Positions 34,529-44,644 of a DNA stretch of 64,000 bases are shown in pieces (position 1 is the stretch's first letter; every line of letters begins with the position of its first letter). A model generated the notes under the pieces. The model had not been told where the DNA came from. It did not search any database and worked only from the letters and a program-made list of their open reading frames with translations. The DNA is from Iodidimonas muriae. Its GTDB lineage: Bacteria > Pseudomonadota > Alphaproteobacteria > Sphingomonadales > Rhodothalassiaceae. Where the stretch lies: assembly GCF_014647255.1 (NCBI RefSeq), contig NZ_BMOV01000003.1, forward strand, positions 186,001 through 250,000, read 5' to 3'. Both the position numbers and the translations under genes were made by a program.

Positions 34529-35929
34529 ATGTCCGAGAATGGTGTGCGCACCGAGCGCGATAGCTTTGGAAAACTGGACGTTCCCGCCGACCGCTATTGG
34601 GGCGCGCAAACTCAACGCTCCTTGATCAATTTCCCCATTGGTGGCGAAACCATGCCGCTGCCGGTGGTGCGCGCCTTGGGCATTGTGAAGCAAGGGGCCG
34701 CGCGGGCCAATATGGCGCTGGATAATCTGGATAGCCGCATCGGCAAAGCCATCGACCAAGCCGCACAAGAAGTGATCGACGGCAAGCTCAACAATCATTT
34801 TCCGCTGGTGGTATGGCAAACCGGATCGGGTACCCAATCCAATATGAATGCCAATGAGGTGATCGCCAATCGCGCCATTGAAATTCTGGGTGGCGAACTG
34901 GGATCGAAAGATCCGGTGCATCCCAATGATCATTGCAACCGCTCGCAAAGCTCCAACGATACCTTCCCCACGGCCATGCATGTGGCGGCGGTGGAAGAAA
35001 TCCATCACCGCCTGATCCCGTCTTTGGAGCATCTTTTAAAAGCGCTGGAGCAAAAAGCCGACGCCTTCAAAGACATCGTCAAGATCGGTCGCACCCATTT
35101 GCAAGATGCCACGCCCCTGACGCTGGGTCAGGAATTCTCCGGCTATGTGCATCAGGTCAAGCAATCCCTGCGCCGCGCCAAAGCCGTTCTGCCCGCCCTT
35201 TATCAACTGGCACAGGGCGGCACCGCTGTGGGCACCGGCATCAATTCAAAGCCCGGCTTCGCCGAACGTGTGGCGCAAGAAATCGCGGCCATCACCGGTC
35301 TGCCCTTTGTTACGGCCGAGAATAAATTTGAAGCATTGGCCGCCCATGATGCCTTGGTGGAAGCCTCTGGCGCCATGAACAGCATCGCCGTGTCCTTGAT
35401 GAAAATCGCCAATGACATCCGCTTGCTGGGCTCTGGCCCGCGGTGCGGCCTTGGTGAACTGGTCCTGCCGGAAAACGAGCCGGGCTCGTCGATCATGCCG
35501 GGCAAGGTGAACCCCACCCAATGCGAAGCCATGACCATGGTGTGCGCACAGGTGATGGGCAATCATGTGGCGGTGACCGTCGCAGGGTCCAACGGGCATA
35601 TGGAACTGAATGTCTACAAGCCGGTGATGATCTATAATCTGCTGCAATCCATCCGCCTTTTGGCCGACGGGGCGCGTTCCTTCACCGACCGCTGTGTCGC
35701 TGGCATTGCAGCCAATGAAGACCGCATCACAACGCTGCTCAATGAATCGCTGATGCTGGTGACGGCTCTTGCCCCCACCATCGGCTATGACAAAGCTACG
35801 GAAGTGGCCAAAAAAGCCCATAAATCCGGGGCTACATTGAAAGAAGCGGCGCTATCCCTTGGATATGTAACGGCAGAAGAATTTGACCGGGTGGTGCGCC
35901 CCAAAGACATGGTGCATCCCAAAGACTGA
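34529..35929 (+). CDS. fumC: fumarate hydratase, class II
   Basis: The 466-residue enzyme converts fumarate and malate in the citric acid cycle without an iron-sulfur cluster. It has [51 protein letters not shown] and the lyase signature [15 protein letters not shown]. Length and ends match the family. It follows sspB by 85 bp. Confidence 0.97.
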   Translation: MSENGVRTERDSFGKLDVPADRYWGAQTQRSLINFPIGGETMPLPVVRALGIVKQGAARANMALDNLDSRIGKAIDQAAQEVIDGKLNNHFPLVVWQTGSGTQSNMNANEVIANRAIEILGGELGSKDPVHPNDHCNRSQSSNDTFPTAMHVAAVEEIHHRLIPSLEHLLKALEQKADAFKDIVKIGRTHLQDATPLTLGQEFSGYVHQVKQSLRRAKAVLPALYQLAQGGTAVGTGINSKPGFAERVAQEIAAITGLPFVTAENKFEALAAHDALVEASGAMNSIAVSLMKIANDIRLLGSGPRCGLGELVLPENEPGSSIMPGKVNPTQCEAMTMVCAQVMGNHVAVTVAGSNGHMELNVYKPVMIYNLLQSIRLLADGARSFTDRCVAGIAANEDRITTLLNESLMLVTALAPTIGYDKATEVAKKAHKSGATLKEAALSLGYVTAEEFDRVVRPKDMVHPKD

Positions 35930-35938
35930 GCCTTGGTC

Positions 35939-36163
35939 ATGACAAGAAAAAGCCCGGCCAAGCGATCTGTTCTGATCCGCGGACACCGCACCAGCATTTC
36001 GCTTGAGCCGGCTTTCTGGGATGAAATAACCCGCATTGCCCATCATCGCGGGCTCTCTATCAACGCCCTTGTCACCGCTATCGACGAACAGCGCGAAACC
36101 AATCTCTCCAGTGCCTTGCGCTTATTGGTGCTGGAGAACTTGAAGCGCGAAGCGGGGCGTTAG
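35939..36163 (+). CDS. ribbon-helix-helix DNA-binding protein
   Basis: The 74-residue basic protein fits a ribbon-helix-helix regulator of the alphaproteobacterial RHH_4 type: a strand with RTSISLEPAFWDEI, helix ITRIAHHRGLSINALVTAID and a second helix with LSSALRLLVLENLKRE. These bind DNA as dimers. It follows fumC by 9 bp; in relatives a DUF4169 gene is often between them, but none is here. The ATG at 35939 is preferred to the TTG at 35933. The 3' end is 2 bp from the convergent AsmA gene. Confidence 0.78.
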   Translation: MTRKSPAKRSVLIRGHRTSISLEPAFWDEITRIAHHRGLSINALVTAIDEQRETNLSSALRLLVLENLKREAGR

Positions 36164-36165
36164 GG

Positions 36166-39100
36166 TCACGGTTTTGGCGGGGTTTCTGTCGGAGCATCTT
36201 CCTTTAACGGCACATCCGGCCTTGGCTTGGTGCCCACCACATCCGGAGCCTTCAAAAGGTCCGATCCGGGTATATCCAGCCGTTTGAACACCGATGTCGC
36301 CAATTGGGACGCCCGCCAGCGCAGCAATGGGTCGGTATCAAGGGCGATGGTGGGGTTGGAAACGGCTCCCCCCAAATCAAACCCGATGGGCGGCGCATCG
36401 GGATAGTCTTCAAGGCGGACTGTGCCGGTCATTGAAAGCGCCCAGGCCCCAAGATCCAGACTGGCGCGGCTTTCCATCTGCCCCGCCGCAAGAGCGGTCC
36501 GCATCGGGGCCATTTGCACAAGGCCTTTTTGCGCTTGCAAATCCACCGTCATATCCGTGAACGGAGTTTGGCCCGATGAAAAGGCATTAAAAGCAAGTGC
36601 GCCCAGCTCCTTAGCGGAAGAAGCACTCTTGAGGCCGCGCACAAGGCCGGGAAGGTCCACCCCTATCAACGCGCCATTTTGAATATGGACTCGGCTTTGA
36701 CCGCTGACAGACGACACCATATCGAATTGGCTATTGCCTTTGGCGGAAAAGGCCCCCGCAACAGACCCCTGACCATCAATGATCCCGTGGCCGAGTGTTG
36801 CCTTGAGCATGTCGGCAAAGCGGCTGTCCTTTAGCGCATAGGTCAGGCTCAGATCCGGCACGCCCCCCACATCCAGAGCCCCCGACATCGACAGATCGCC
36901 GCCGAAAAGCTTGCCCGTCACGGCATCCAGGGTCAGCACCCCTTGGTCCAGTCGGGCTTCCACCACCGGCGCATCCAGTTTCCAAGGATCAAGCGTCATC
37001 ACTTGGGCGGCAAGCGCCAAAGTACCGTCAAAACCGCGCAGTCCTTCCAAGGCCAAAGGCTCTTGCGACCAGCGGCGAGTGCCGGTTTTCCGGGCTGGCA
37101 TAATTCCTGTAGAGGCGGGGGGCAGAAAATCCGACAGCGGCATCGCCCCCAAATCCAGCTCTGCCGTCAGAAAGGGCCGGTCTTTTGCCAAAATCACATC
37201 CAATGTGCCTGAAACGCGACTCGGCCCCATTTCTGACGGCGCGATCTTCAACCCCAGCCGGTGGGACGACGCGTCATAAGCAACGGACAGATGGCCGGAG
37301 AGCGGCCCCAGTTCCGCCTTGCGTGGCCGATAATCCGGGATCACTTGCCGCACCAGCTGCGCCAGTTCAGGATGCGTGGCCGTTATATCCAGTTCAAGAG
37401 TTTGCGCGCCATCATGGCCCGCCATTTGTCCGGTCACATCCATCTGACCGCCCAAAAGGCGCCCCTCCCCGGCCACATCAAGGCCCATTGCCGGTCCGGA
37501 CAGCTGCGCCTCCAGATGCACCGGCAAGGCATCGCCATGGGCCAAGGCATCAAAACCAAAACGCGCAGCCAAAGCCCGATGGGACGGATGATCCACTGTC
37601 AAATCCATATCCAATATGCCTGCCTTTGGATCAAGAACCGAGCCAGCCTTGCCCCGCGCTGTCAGGCGTCCGCCCGCAAGCTGCCCGCCAAGATCCACCT
37701 CCATATCGGTCAAGGCGCCGGCAATGCGCCCTTCAAATGTAACAGACCCCACAGAGCGCAAAAATGGCAGGGATGTAACGGCCAGCGCATCCACCGCGCG
37801 GGCCAGATCCGGCAAGCTGCCCCGCACCAGCATATCGATGCCGGGAATGTCGTCCCCTGCCTGCACCCGCCCGGAAAAGCCAAAATCGGCCCCTTCCTGA
37901 TTTTTAAAGGCGGCCCTTTCCACCGTCAGGGCATCCATATGCCGATCCAGAACAAGCTGCACATCGCGCAGTTCCTGCCCAAAAGCACTCAATCGGCCCA
38001 ATGCCAGCTTCAAGCGCAGATCAAGGCTCTCGGGATCAACCAGCATATCATTGGCCCTGCGCGACAAATCCACCCTGTCAAAAGGCGGCGCATCAGGCGC
38101 GGGCGGCAAGAAATAATCATCAAGGGCCAAACGATCGACGCGGATATCCGCCTCCAGAGCAGACTGATCCGTCCCAAAGGCCATCAGCGCCGTCCCTTCC
38201 AGTCGGCTGGCATCCAAAACAAGGCTAAGATCATCAAACGCTATGTCATTGGGGGTGGCCTTCACAGCGCTTTCAAAAACAAGGCTGGACAGCCGATCCC
38301 TTGGGATGGGAAGCGCGATCTCCAACCAATCCAAAACCGCACGCACATTGCTCGACGATGCCTTTAATGTTCCTGCCAGTTGGGGATTTTCCCCCATTTG
38401 CATAAGCTGCCCGTTCAAAGACAGGCTTGATGCGCCGGGTAGATTGGCCCGCGCCTGTTCGATCACCAACACACCGTCTTCGCTGTGCAGTTCCATGGTG
38501 GCGCGGCTGATCATGCCACCACGATAATGGGCCGCATCCACCGCCAAAGACAGGGTCAGCGCCAAATCCTCTGGCACATCGGGCCAGTTCACCGTTTTTT
38601 CCGAAAAGATGGATGCCCCTTCCGCCGCGGCCGCTTCCACCGCATCTTTGGCAAAAAACGGGTCCAGATCGATCTGGTCGGCGCGCACGGTCGCGGTCAG
38701 CGCCGGATCATCTTCCATGATATATAAAAGCGCACCGCTTAAGGTCGTTGCGGCAAATTTTCCGCGCAGATCGCTCAACCGGATATCGCCATCCACCGAC
38801 AAATCCCCCTCAAGGGAGAATGGTTGGTCCAGTCCGGCGATGACGGGGAGCGGGTGCGACGCCATATTGCCCATATCGCCCAGCAAAACAGCCAGATCCG
38901 GGATATTTATTCCTGCCGACAAGGCCATTTGCGGCCTATGGGCATCGGCATCTTGCAGGCGAAACCAGCCCGACAAAGTGGCTTTGGCATCGCGCACCAT
39001 CATTGTAACCGAAACTGGCACCCGCGCCGCCCGTTCAAAGCGGCTGGCCTTTATGGAAAGGTCCAGCGGCACATCGGCCACCTGCATCCGGGCCTGCCCC

Positions 39101-39744
39101 TGAAACGGTCCGGAAAGCGACTCTGCCACAAGCCGAAGCTCGATAGCACTGGCCTTGAACTCCTGCATCGATTGCGCGTCATAAAAGCTGAGCGTGCCTT
39201 TTCTGACGACAAAATCATCCACGCTGATGGCCGCCATGGCGCTGTCGGTTTCGGGAATATCCGTCTCCTTTGGTGCCTCTCCGCCCAATAGCCAGTTACC
39301 CCGGCCATCCGCCGCCCGCTCCAAGGCAATCTCCGGAGCGATCAATTCAATACGCCGTATCCGGATATCACCGCGCAGCAAAGGGAACAGCGCCACCACG
39401 GCATCCAACCGTTCAGCCTTGGCCAGATAGTCGGCACGCCCATCGGGAACATTGCCAATCCGCACATCCGCCGCCCGCAATGCGGGCGTGGGCAGGGTGC
39501 GAAAAGACAAATCTCCGGCGATAACAACCTGCCGCCCCAAAGCCGTGCTCATCATCGTTTCAAAGCGGCCTTTATAGGCCGTCCAATCGATCAGACCGGG
39601 GGCAATCAGCACAAGACCAAGCAAAACCACCAGCAGACCAGCCGATATCCAGCCCGCCAGACGCCAGCGCCGTGCCCCTTTTTCCGACGCATCCAACGCT
39701 GTGTCGTTCATATCCGTGCGGTCTTTTAACGGCTTGATGACCAT
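36166..39744 (-). CDS. AsmA-family envelope protein, very long
   Basis: The protein of about 1192 residues has one N-terminal membrane helix (WISAGLLVVLLGLVLIAPGL), then the AsmA start GRFETMMSTALGRQVVIAGDLSF and PALRAADVRIGNVPDG, a long repetitive beta-rich region with many G-L-L/DL strands, and the C-terminal AsmA domain (KGNSQFDMVSSVSGQSRVHIQNGALIGVDLPGLVRGL). AsmA-like proteins form long periplasmic bridges and help carry phospholipids or tune outer-membrane assembly. Two starts are possible, at 39744 (AAGGA about 14 bases upstream) and 39711. A proline-rich tail (TETPPKP) ends the protein. Confidence 0.87.
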   Translation of the reverse strand: MVIKPLKDRTDMNDTALDASEKGARRWRLAGWISAGLLVVLLGLVLIAPGLIDWTAYKGRFETMMSTALGRQVVIAGDLSFRTLPTPALRAADVRIGNVPDGRADYLAKAERLDAVVALFPLLRGDIRIRRIELIAPEIALERAADGRGNWLLGGEAPKETDIPETDSAMAAISVDDFVVRKGTLSFYDAQSMQEFKASAIELRLVAESLSGPFQGQARMQVADVPLDLSIKASRFERAARVPVSVTMMVRDAKATLSGWFRLQDADAHRPQMALSAGINIPDLAVLLGDMGNMASHPLPVIAGLDQPFSLEGDLSVDGDIRLSDLRGKFAATTLSGALLYIMEDDPALTATVRADQIDLDPFFAKDAVEAAAAEGASIFSEKTVNWPDVPEDLALTLSLAVDAAHYRGGMISRATMELHSEDGVLVIEQARANLPGASSLSLNGQLMQMGENPQLAGTLKASSSNVRAVLDWLEIALPIPRDRLSSLVFESAVKATPNDIAFDDLSLVLDASRLEGTALMAFGTDQSALEADIRVDRLALDDYFLPPAPDAPPFDRVDLSRRANDMLVDPESLDLRLKLALGRLSAFGQELRDVQLVLDRHMDALTVERAAFKNQEGADFGFSGRVQAGDDIPGIDMLVRGSLPDLARAVDALAVTSLPFLRSVGSVTFEGRIAGALTDMEVDLGGQLAGGRLTARGKAGSVLDPKAGILDMDLTVDHPSHRALAARFGFDALAHGDALPVHLEAQLSGPAMGLDVAGEGRLLGGQMDVTGQMAGHDGAQTLELDITATHPELAQLVRQVIPDYRPRKAELGPLSGHLSVAYDASSHRLGLKIAPSEMGPSRVSGTLDVILAKDRPFLTAELDLGAMPLSDFLPPASTGIMPARKTGTRRWSQEPLALEGLRGFDGTLALAAQVMTLDPWKLDAPVVEARLDQGVLTLDAVTGKLFGGDLSMSGALDVGGVPDLSLTYALKDSRFADMLKATLGHGIIDGQGSVAGAFSAKGNSQFDMVSSVSGQSRVHIQNGALIGVDLPGLVRGLKSASSAKELGALAFNAFSSGQTPFTDMTVDLQAQKGLVQMAPMRTALAAGQMESRASLDLGAWALSMTGTVRLEDYPDAPPIGFDLGGAVSNPTIALDTDPLLRWRASQLATSVFKRLDIPGSDLLKAPDVVGTKPRPDVPLKEDAPTETPPKP

Positions 39745-39926
39745 CGTTGAAAACCAAATCCTTGCAGCCACATATCCGATACGCTTATCACATAAGGACT
39801 GTGTGGCAGTCTTGGGGCATATTGCAATCCGAAAGCAGATGTTTCCATAGCCGTACACCAACCCATGAGAAGGGATCGCCCTTGACCCGTTATCATCGCC
39901 CCTCGCCTCTTCCTTCCTCAGGTCTT

Positions 39927-40421
39927 ATGCGGTTTTCTGCCTTGTTATGGGCAACCTTCCTGATGAGCCTTTCCGTCCCGGCCTTTGCCGGATGCAGCGA
40001 TGCGCCCCGCCCCGGCGTGGAATGGACCCGCTGTTTCATGAATGGGCGGCAATTTCAAGATATCGACATTCAAAACGGCATTGTGCGCGACAGCAGCTTT
40101 AGCCGCGCCACTCTGGACCGCGCCAATTTATCGGGGCTGGATGGGCGGAGGGCAAAATTCATGTCTGCCAGCCTTAAAAACGTAAATTTATCCGGAGCCA
40201 ATCTGATCGATGCGGATTTCACCAAGGCGGATCTGAGCGGCGCGGATCTGAGCCATGCGGATCTGCGCGGTGCCCGACTGTTCCAGACCAATCTCGGCGG
40301 CGCAAATCTGACCCAGGCGCGGCTGGAAGATGCCGATCTTTATCGAACCGATTTTACCGGAGCCACATGGATCGATGGCACCACCATTTGCGCCGAAGGC
40401 TCGATAGGGACCTGCAAATAA
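39927..40421 (+). CDS. secreted pentapeptide-repeat protein
   Basis: The 164-residue product has a signal peptide (about 1-21, ending VPAFA) and then about 14 pentapeptide repeats of the A(D/N)LXX type: RANLS, GANLI, DADFT, KADLS, GADLS, HADLR, GANLT, DADLY. Repeats of this kind stack into a right-handed four-sided helix. Mature cysteines at both ends (GCSD, RCF, TICAEG, GTCK) may form disulfides. Function unknown. The start at 39927 is where the signal peptide begins, with CAGG just before. Longer frames would bury the signal. Confidence 0.8.
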   Translation: MRFSALLWATFLMSLSVPAFAGCSDAPRPGVEWTRCFMNGRQFQDIDIQNGIVRDSSFSRATLDRANLSGLDGRRAKFMSASLKNVNLSGANLIDADFTKADLSGADLSHADLRGARLFQTNLGGANLTQARLEDADLYRTDFTGATWIDGTTICAEGSIGTCK

Positions 40422-40439
40422 CCAAGGCAACGACGAATC

Positions 40440-42215
40440 ATGCAACGCCCATCAACAAGCCACCGAATGCGCGCGGCCATTATGGGAATGCTGGGCCGGC
40501 TGCGCTATGACCATTCCATCCTGTTTGTGCTGGCCATCGGGATCGGCACGCTGGCGGGATATGGAGCCATCGGCTTTCGCTTGCTGATCAATGCCTGGGG
40601 CTATCTGGCCTTTGGCGCCAGCGAAGAACAACTGATTGCCGGGATCATCCGGTTGCCTTGGTGGCACATGCTTTTGGCCCCGGTGGCCGGTGGCATAGTG
40701 GTTGCTTTGCTGCTGAAATGGTTCTTGCCCGATGGCCGCCCGCAAGGGGTATCGGAAGTGGTGGAATCGGTGGCGTTGCGCGATGGACGCATGGACTTTC
40801 GGGCTGCCTTGGCCAATGCGGTGTCCAATGCAACGGCTCTGGGCTTTGGTTCGTCGGTGGGCCGCGAAGGCCCCGTGGTTCATCTGGCGGCAGCCATTGC
40901 CTCGTTTTTCTCGCAACGCCTTCATCTATCGCCGGCGGTGATGCGCACCTTGGTGGGTTGCGGTGTGGCCAGCGGGGTCGCCGCCTCGTTCAATGCCCCC
41001 ATTGCCGGGGTGATCTTCGCTTTGGAAGTGGTGGTGGGCCATTATGCTCTGCATGCCTTTGCACCCATTGTGGTGGCGGGCGTTGCCGGCACCATCGTTT
41101 CACGGATTCATCTGGGCAATTTCCCCGCCTTCACCGTTCCCCCTTTGGAAATTGCATCCTTGTGGGAATTTCCCGCTTTTGGCCTGTTGGGGATTTTATC
41201 GGCGGTGGGAGCCATCCTCTTCATGCAGTCGATCTTTTGGGCCACCGATCTGCGCCGCCATATCTCCAGCCTGCCCGATTGGGTCTTTCCTCCCGTGGGT
41301 GGCGCTTGTGTGGGGATTGTGGCCATCTGGCTGCCCGAAGTGATCGGCGTTGGCTATGAAGGCACCGATAGCGCGCTTAAGGGCAGTTATGGCTTCGGGC
41401 TTTTGATTGCCCTGTTTCTTGGCAAAATTGCCCTCACCGCCCTTTGCACAGCGGCGCGATTCGGCACCGGTGTTTTTTCACCCGCCTTATTCACCGGGGC
41501 CATGCTGGGCGGCGCCTTCGGGGTGGTGACCGCAAGCATGTTTCCCGATTTCACGTCCGGACCGGGCGTTTATGCGGTGGTTGGTATGGGGGCTTTTGCG
41601 TCCTCGGTCTTGGGAGCGCCCATGTCCACCATCCTGATCGTGTTTGAACTGACCGGCGATTATGAAGTGACCATGGCCGTGATGGTTGCTGCGGCCCTGT
41701 CGTCGATGATTACCCATTTTGCCTATGCGCCTTCATTTTTTCTACGCCAGCTTGAACGACGCGGGCTTAATCTGGAATCGGGGAAAGCCTCCCATTTGTT
41801 GAAATCCACGGGCACAAAGGCGGTCATGCGCACAATTTTCTCCACAGTGCCCAAAAGCGCCAGCATTTTTGAAGTCCGCCGGCATCTGGTGGCCCAAGGC
41901 GGCGGAAAGCTGATGGTTGTCGATGAAAACGGTGCCCTTACCGGTATCATTTCCTTTGCCGATCTGCCCGAAGAAGCCTTTGATCCGGATCTGAACCATC
42001 TGGTGCGCGCTGCAGAAATAATGCGTGCAAATCCGGCGGTAATTTATGCCTCTGACACTCTGGAAAGCGGCCTGCGCATGCTGGAACGCACCGGCGAGCA
42101 CGATTTGCCGGTTCTGTCGGATACCAGCGCGCGTTTGGTGATCGGTATTTTGAACCATGAAGATGTGCTCAAGGCCTATAATCGCGCATTGCTGGACAGC
42201 CAGGGCAAAGACTGA
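40440..42215 (+). CDS. CLC-family chloride channel or transporter with CBS pair
   Basis: The 591-residue membrane protein has the CLC core (about 25-430) and a C-terminal CBS pair (about 455-580). Filter regions are GSSVGREGPVVHL with gating Glu143, SGVAASFNAPIAG, and GTGVFSPALF. The first filter region is PQGVSEVVE rather than GSGIPE, and the position equal to the proton glutamate of E. coli ClC reads Val197 (ALEVVV). That makes an uncoupled anion channel more likely than a chloride/proton exchanger, though ion preference is not shown. It starts 18 bp after the pentapeptide gene. Confidence 0.9.
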   Translation: MQRPSTSHRMRAAIMGMLGRLRYDHSILFVLAIGIGTLAGYGAIGFRLLINAWGYLAFGASEEQLIAGIIRLPWWHMLLAPVAGGIVVALLLKWFLPDGRPQGVSEVVESVALRDGRMDFRAALANAVSNATALGFGSSVGREGPVVHLAAAIASFFSQRLHLSPAVMRTLVGCGVASGVAASFNAPIAGVIFALEVVVGHYALHAFAPIVVAGVAGTIVSRIHLGNFPAFTVPPLEIASLWEFPAFGLLGILSAVGAILFMQSIFWATDLRRHISSLPDWVFPPVGGACVGIVAIWLPEVIGVGYEGTDSALKGSYGFGLLIALFLGKIALTALCTAARFGTGVFSPALFTGAMLGGAFGVVTASMFPDFTSGPGVYAVVGMGAFASSVLGAPMSTILIVFELTGDYEVTMAVMVAAALSSMITHFAYAPSFFLRQLERRGLNLESGKASHLLKSTGTKAVMRTIFSTVPKSASIFEVRRHLVAQGGGKLMVVDENGALTGIISFADLPEEAFDPDLNHLVRAAEIMRANPAVIYASDTLESGLRMLERTGEHDLPVLSDTSARLVIGILNHEDVLKAYNRALLDSQGKD

Positions 42216-42265
42216 TCGCGCTTTATCCGGTGGCCATTTCCCCGCCAAAAGATTAAACAAGGCGC

Positions 42266-44644
42266 ATGAATTCCGATCCCTTTGATTTTTCCGATGTCGG
42301 CCCCGCCCCCAAGGCCACACCGCCCGCCCAACAGGCCCCTTGGCTTTCCGGGCTAAATCCCGCCCAGCGCGAAGCTGTGGAGCGGCTGGATGGCCCTGTT
42401 CTGGTGCTGGCAGGCGCAGGAACCGGCAAAACACGGGTGCTGACAACCCGCATCGCCCATATGATCGCCACCGGCAAAGCCCATCCCGGCGAAGTTCTGG
42501 CCGTCACCTTCACCAATAAAGCGGCGCGGGAAATGCGCGAACGGGTGGAGCGGCTATTGGGCCGTCCGGCCGCGGGCATGGCGCTTGGCACCTTCCATTC
42601 CATTTCGGCACGCTGGCTGCGCGAACATGCAGAATTGGTGGGCCTGAAATCCAGCTTCACCATTCTTGATACCGACGACCAGATCCGGTTGCTCAAGCAA
42701 TTGATCAAGGCGGCGGATATTGATGAAAAGCGCTGGCCCGCACGGATGCTGGCAGGGTTGATCGACCGTTGGAAAAACAAGGCGCTCACGCCTGATCGTG
42801 TGCCGCAAGGCGAAGGGTTCAATTTCGCCGATGGCAAGGGATTAGAGCTATACGCGCAATATCAGGCCCGGCTGAAAGTGCTCAATGCCTGCGATTTTGG
42901 TGACCTGCTTTTGCATATGATCACCATTTTCCAGCATCATGGAGATATTCTGACGCGCTATCAAAACCGCTATCGCCGGTTGCTGGTGGACGAATATCAA
43001 GACACCAATGTGGCGCAATATTTATGGCTGCGCCTGCTGGCCCAACGCCCGGATGACCAACCGCGAAACATTTGCTGTGTGGGGGATGACGACCAGTCGA
43101 TCTATGGCTGGCGCGGCGCGGAAGTGGGCAATATCCTGCGTTTTGAAAGTGATTTTCCCGGCGCCCATATTGTGCGTCTGGAACAGAATTACCGCTCCAC
43201 CGGCCATATTCTGGGGGCGGCCTCCTCCCTGATCGCCGCCAATTCCGGACGGCTTGGCAAAACCTTATGGACCGATGCGGGGAACGGGGACAAAATCACC
43301 ATATGCGGCGTGTGGGATGCCCTTGAAGAAGCCCGCACCGTGGGCGACCGGGTGGAAACCCTGCAAAGAAGCGGCCATTCTCTTGCGGAAATGGCGGTTT
43401 TGGTACGTGCAGGCTTTCAAACCCGCGAATTTGAAGAACGCATGATCACATTGGGTATTCCCTATCGTGTGGTGGGCGGGCCGCGTTTTTATGAGCGGGC
43501 GGAAATCCGCGATGCACTGGCCTATTTACGTGTTCTGGTGCAACCCGATGACGATCTGGCGTTCGAACGCATTTTGAATGTGCCAAAGCGCGGCCTTGGC
43601 CCTGCCGCGATGCAGGCCATCAACCGCCTTGCCCGGCTTGAAGACATCCCCATGAGCCGCGCCGCCGCCATGCTTACCGATTCAGAAGAATTACGCCCGC
43701 AAGCGCGGCGGTCGCTGGCGCTGTTTTTGGAAGACTTCCGCCGCTGGCGCCAAGACCTGGATCATCTGGATCATCCAACGCTGACCGAACAGATTTTGGA
43801 AGATTCCGGCTATATCGAGATGTGGCAAAAAGACAAATCCCCCGATGCCGAAGGGCGGCTGGACAATCTGCGCGAAATGGTCAGCGCCATGCGGGATTTC
43901 GATACATTGCCCGGTTTTCTGGAACATATCAGCCTCGTGATGGAAAATCAGGAAGCATCCGGCGTCGAGAAGCTGTCCATCATGACCTTGCACGCCGCCA
44001 AGGGACTGGAATTCGATAATGTGTTCCTGCCCGGCTGGGAAGAAGGCGTTTTTCCCAATCAGCGCGCCATCGATGAAGGGGGGCTTGAGTCTTTGGAAGA
44101 AGAACGCCGCCTTGCCTATGTGGGCCTGACCCGCGCCAAAAAGCACGCCATCATTTTATTTGCCGCCAATCGGCAAATATTCGGGCAATGGCAAAGCAGC
44201 CTTCCTTCGCGCTTCATCGAAGATCTGGACGCCAAGCATGTGGACACATTAAACGCCCAAGGGCTTTATTCCGGCCAGGAAGGCAGCATGGCATCCGGCG
44301 CATGGGGCGGCTTTCAAGGCTATGACGCCGAACCTGCCCGTGGGCCGGGTTGGGCACGCGCCCGCAATCGTCATGCGGACGAAGGGCGCAGCACACAATC
44401 CGATTGGGGCGGTGGCCGCGCCGAGCGTATCCGCAAATCAAGACGCAACAAGCCCATCGAAGGCCGGGTGGAACGCAGCGGTCTGCCGCAAGCCAAAGCC
44501 ACCCGCTTTGCCGAAGGAGACCGGGTGTTTCACGACAAATTCGGCTATGGCGAGGTTATGTCGGTGGATGGCAATAAGCTGGTGGTCATGTTTGAGCATT
44601 CCGGAGAAAAACGCGTGATCGATAGCTTTGTGAGGCCCGCATGA
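42266..44644 (+). CDS. uvrD: ATP-dependent DNA helicase, UvrD/PcrA family
   Basis: The 792-residue superfamily 1A helicase has motif Q (LNPAQREAV), Walker A AGAGTGKT (49-56), motif II DEYQDTN, motif III DDQSIYGWRGA, motif IV/V TLHAAKGLEFDNVFLPG and VI VGLTRAKK. The last ~50 residues (FHDKFGYGEVMSVDGNKLVVMFEHSGEKRVIDSF) are the PcrA/UvrD C-terminal Tudor-like part that contacts RNA polymerase. It works in repair and replication-conflict removal. Its stop overlaps the prmA start by 4 bp. Confidence 0.94.
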   Translation: MNSDPFDFSDVGPAPKATPPAQQAPWLSGLNPAQREAVERLDGPVLVLAGAGTGKTRVLTTRIAHMIATGKAHPGEVLAVTFTNKAAREMRERVERLLGRPAAGMALGTFHSISARWLREHAELVGLKSSFTILDTDDQIRLLKQLIKAADIDEKRWPARMLAGLIDRWKNKALTPDRVPQGEGFNFADGKGLELYAQYQARLKVLNACDFGDLLLHMITIFQHHGDILTRYQNRYRRLLVDEYQDTNVAQYLWLRLLAQRPDDQPRNICCVGDDDQSIYGWRGAEVGNILRFESDFPGAHIVRLEQNYRSTGHILGAASSLIAANSGRLGKTLWTDAGNGDKITICGVWDALEEARTVGDRVETLQRSGHSLAEMAVLVRAGFQTREFEERMITLGIPYRVVGGPRFYERAEIRDALAYLRVLVQPDDDLAFERILNVPKRGLGPAAMQAINRLARLEDIPMSRAAAMLTDSEELRPQARRSLALFLEDFRRWRQDLDHLDHPTLTEQILEDSGYIEMWQKDKSPDAEGRLDNLREMVSAMRDFDTLPGFLEHISLVMENQEASGVEKLSIMTLHAAKGLEFDNVFLPGWEEGVFPNQRAIDEGGLESLEEERRLAYVGLTRAKKHAIILFAANRQIFGQWQSSLPSRFIEDLDAKHVDTLNAQGLYSGQEGSMASGAWGGFQGYDAEPARGPGWARARNRHADEGRSTQSDWGGGRAERIRKSRRNKPIEGRVERSGLPQAKATRFAEGDRVFHDKFGYGEVMSVDGNKLVVMFEHSGEKRVIDSFVRPA

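Noticed and set aside
37261-38367. 368-codon plus-strand reading frame within the AsmA gene
   Set aside because: Antisense frame with biased Gln/His/Arg content; the AsmA frame is continuous over 3.5 kb.
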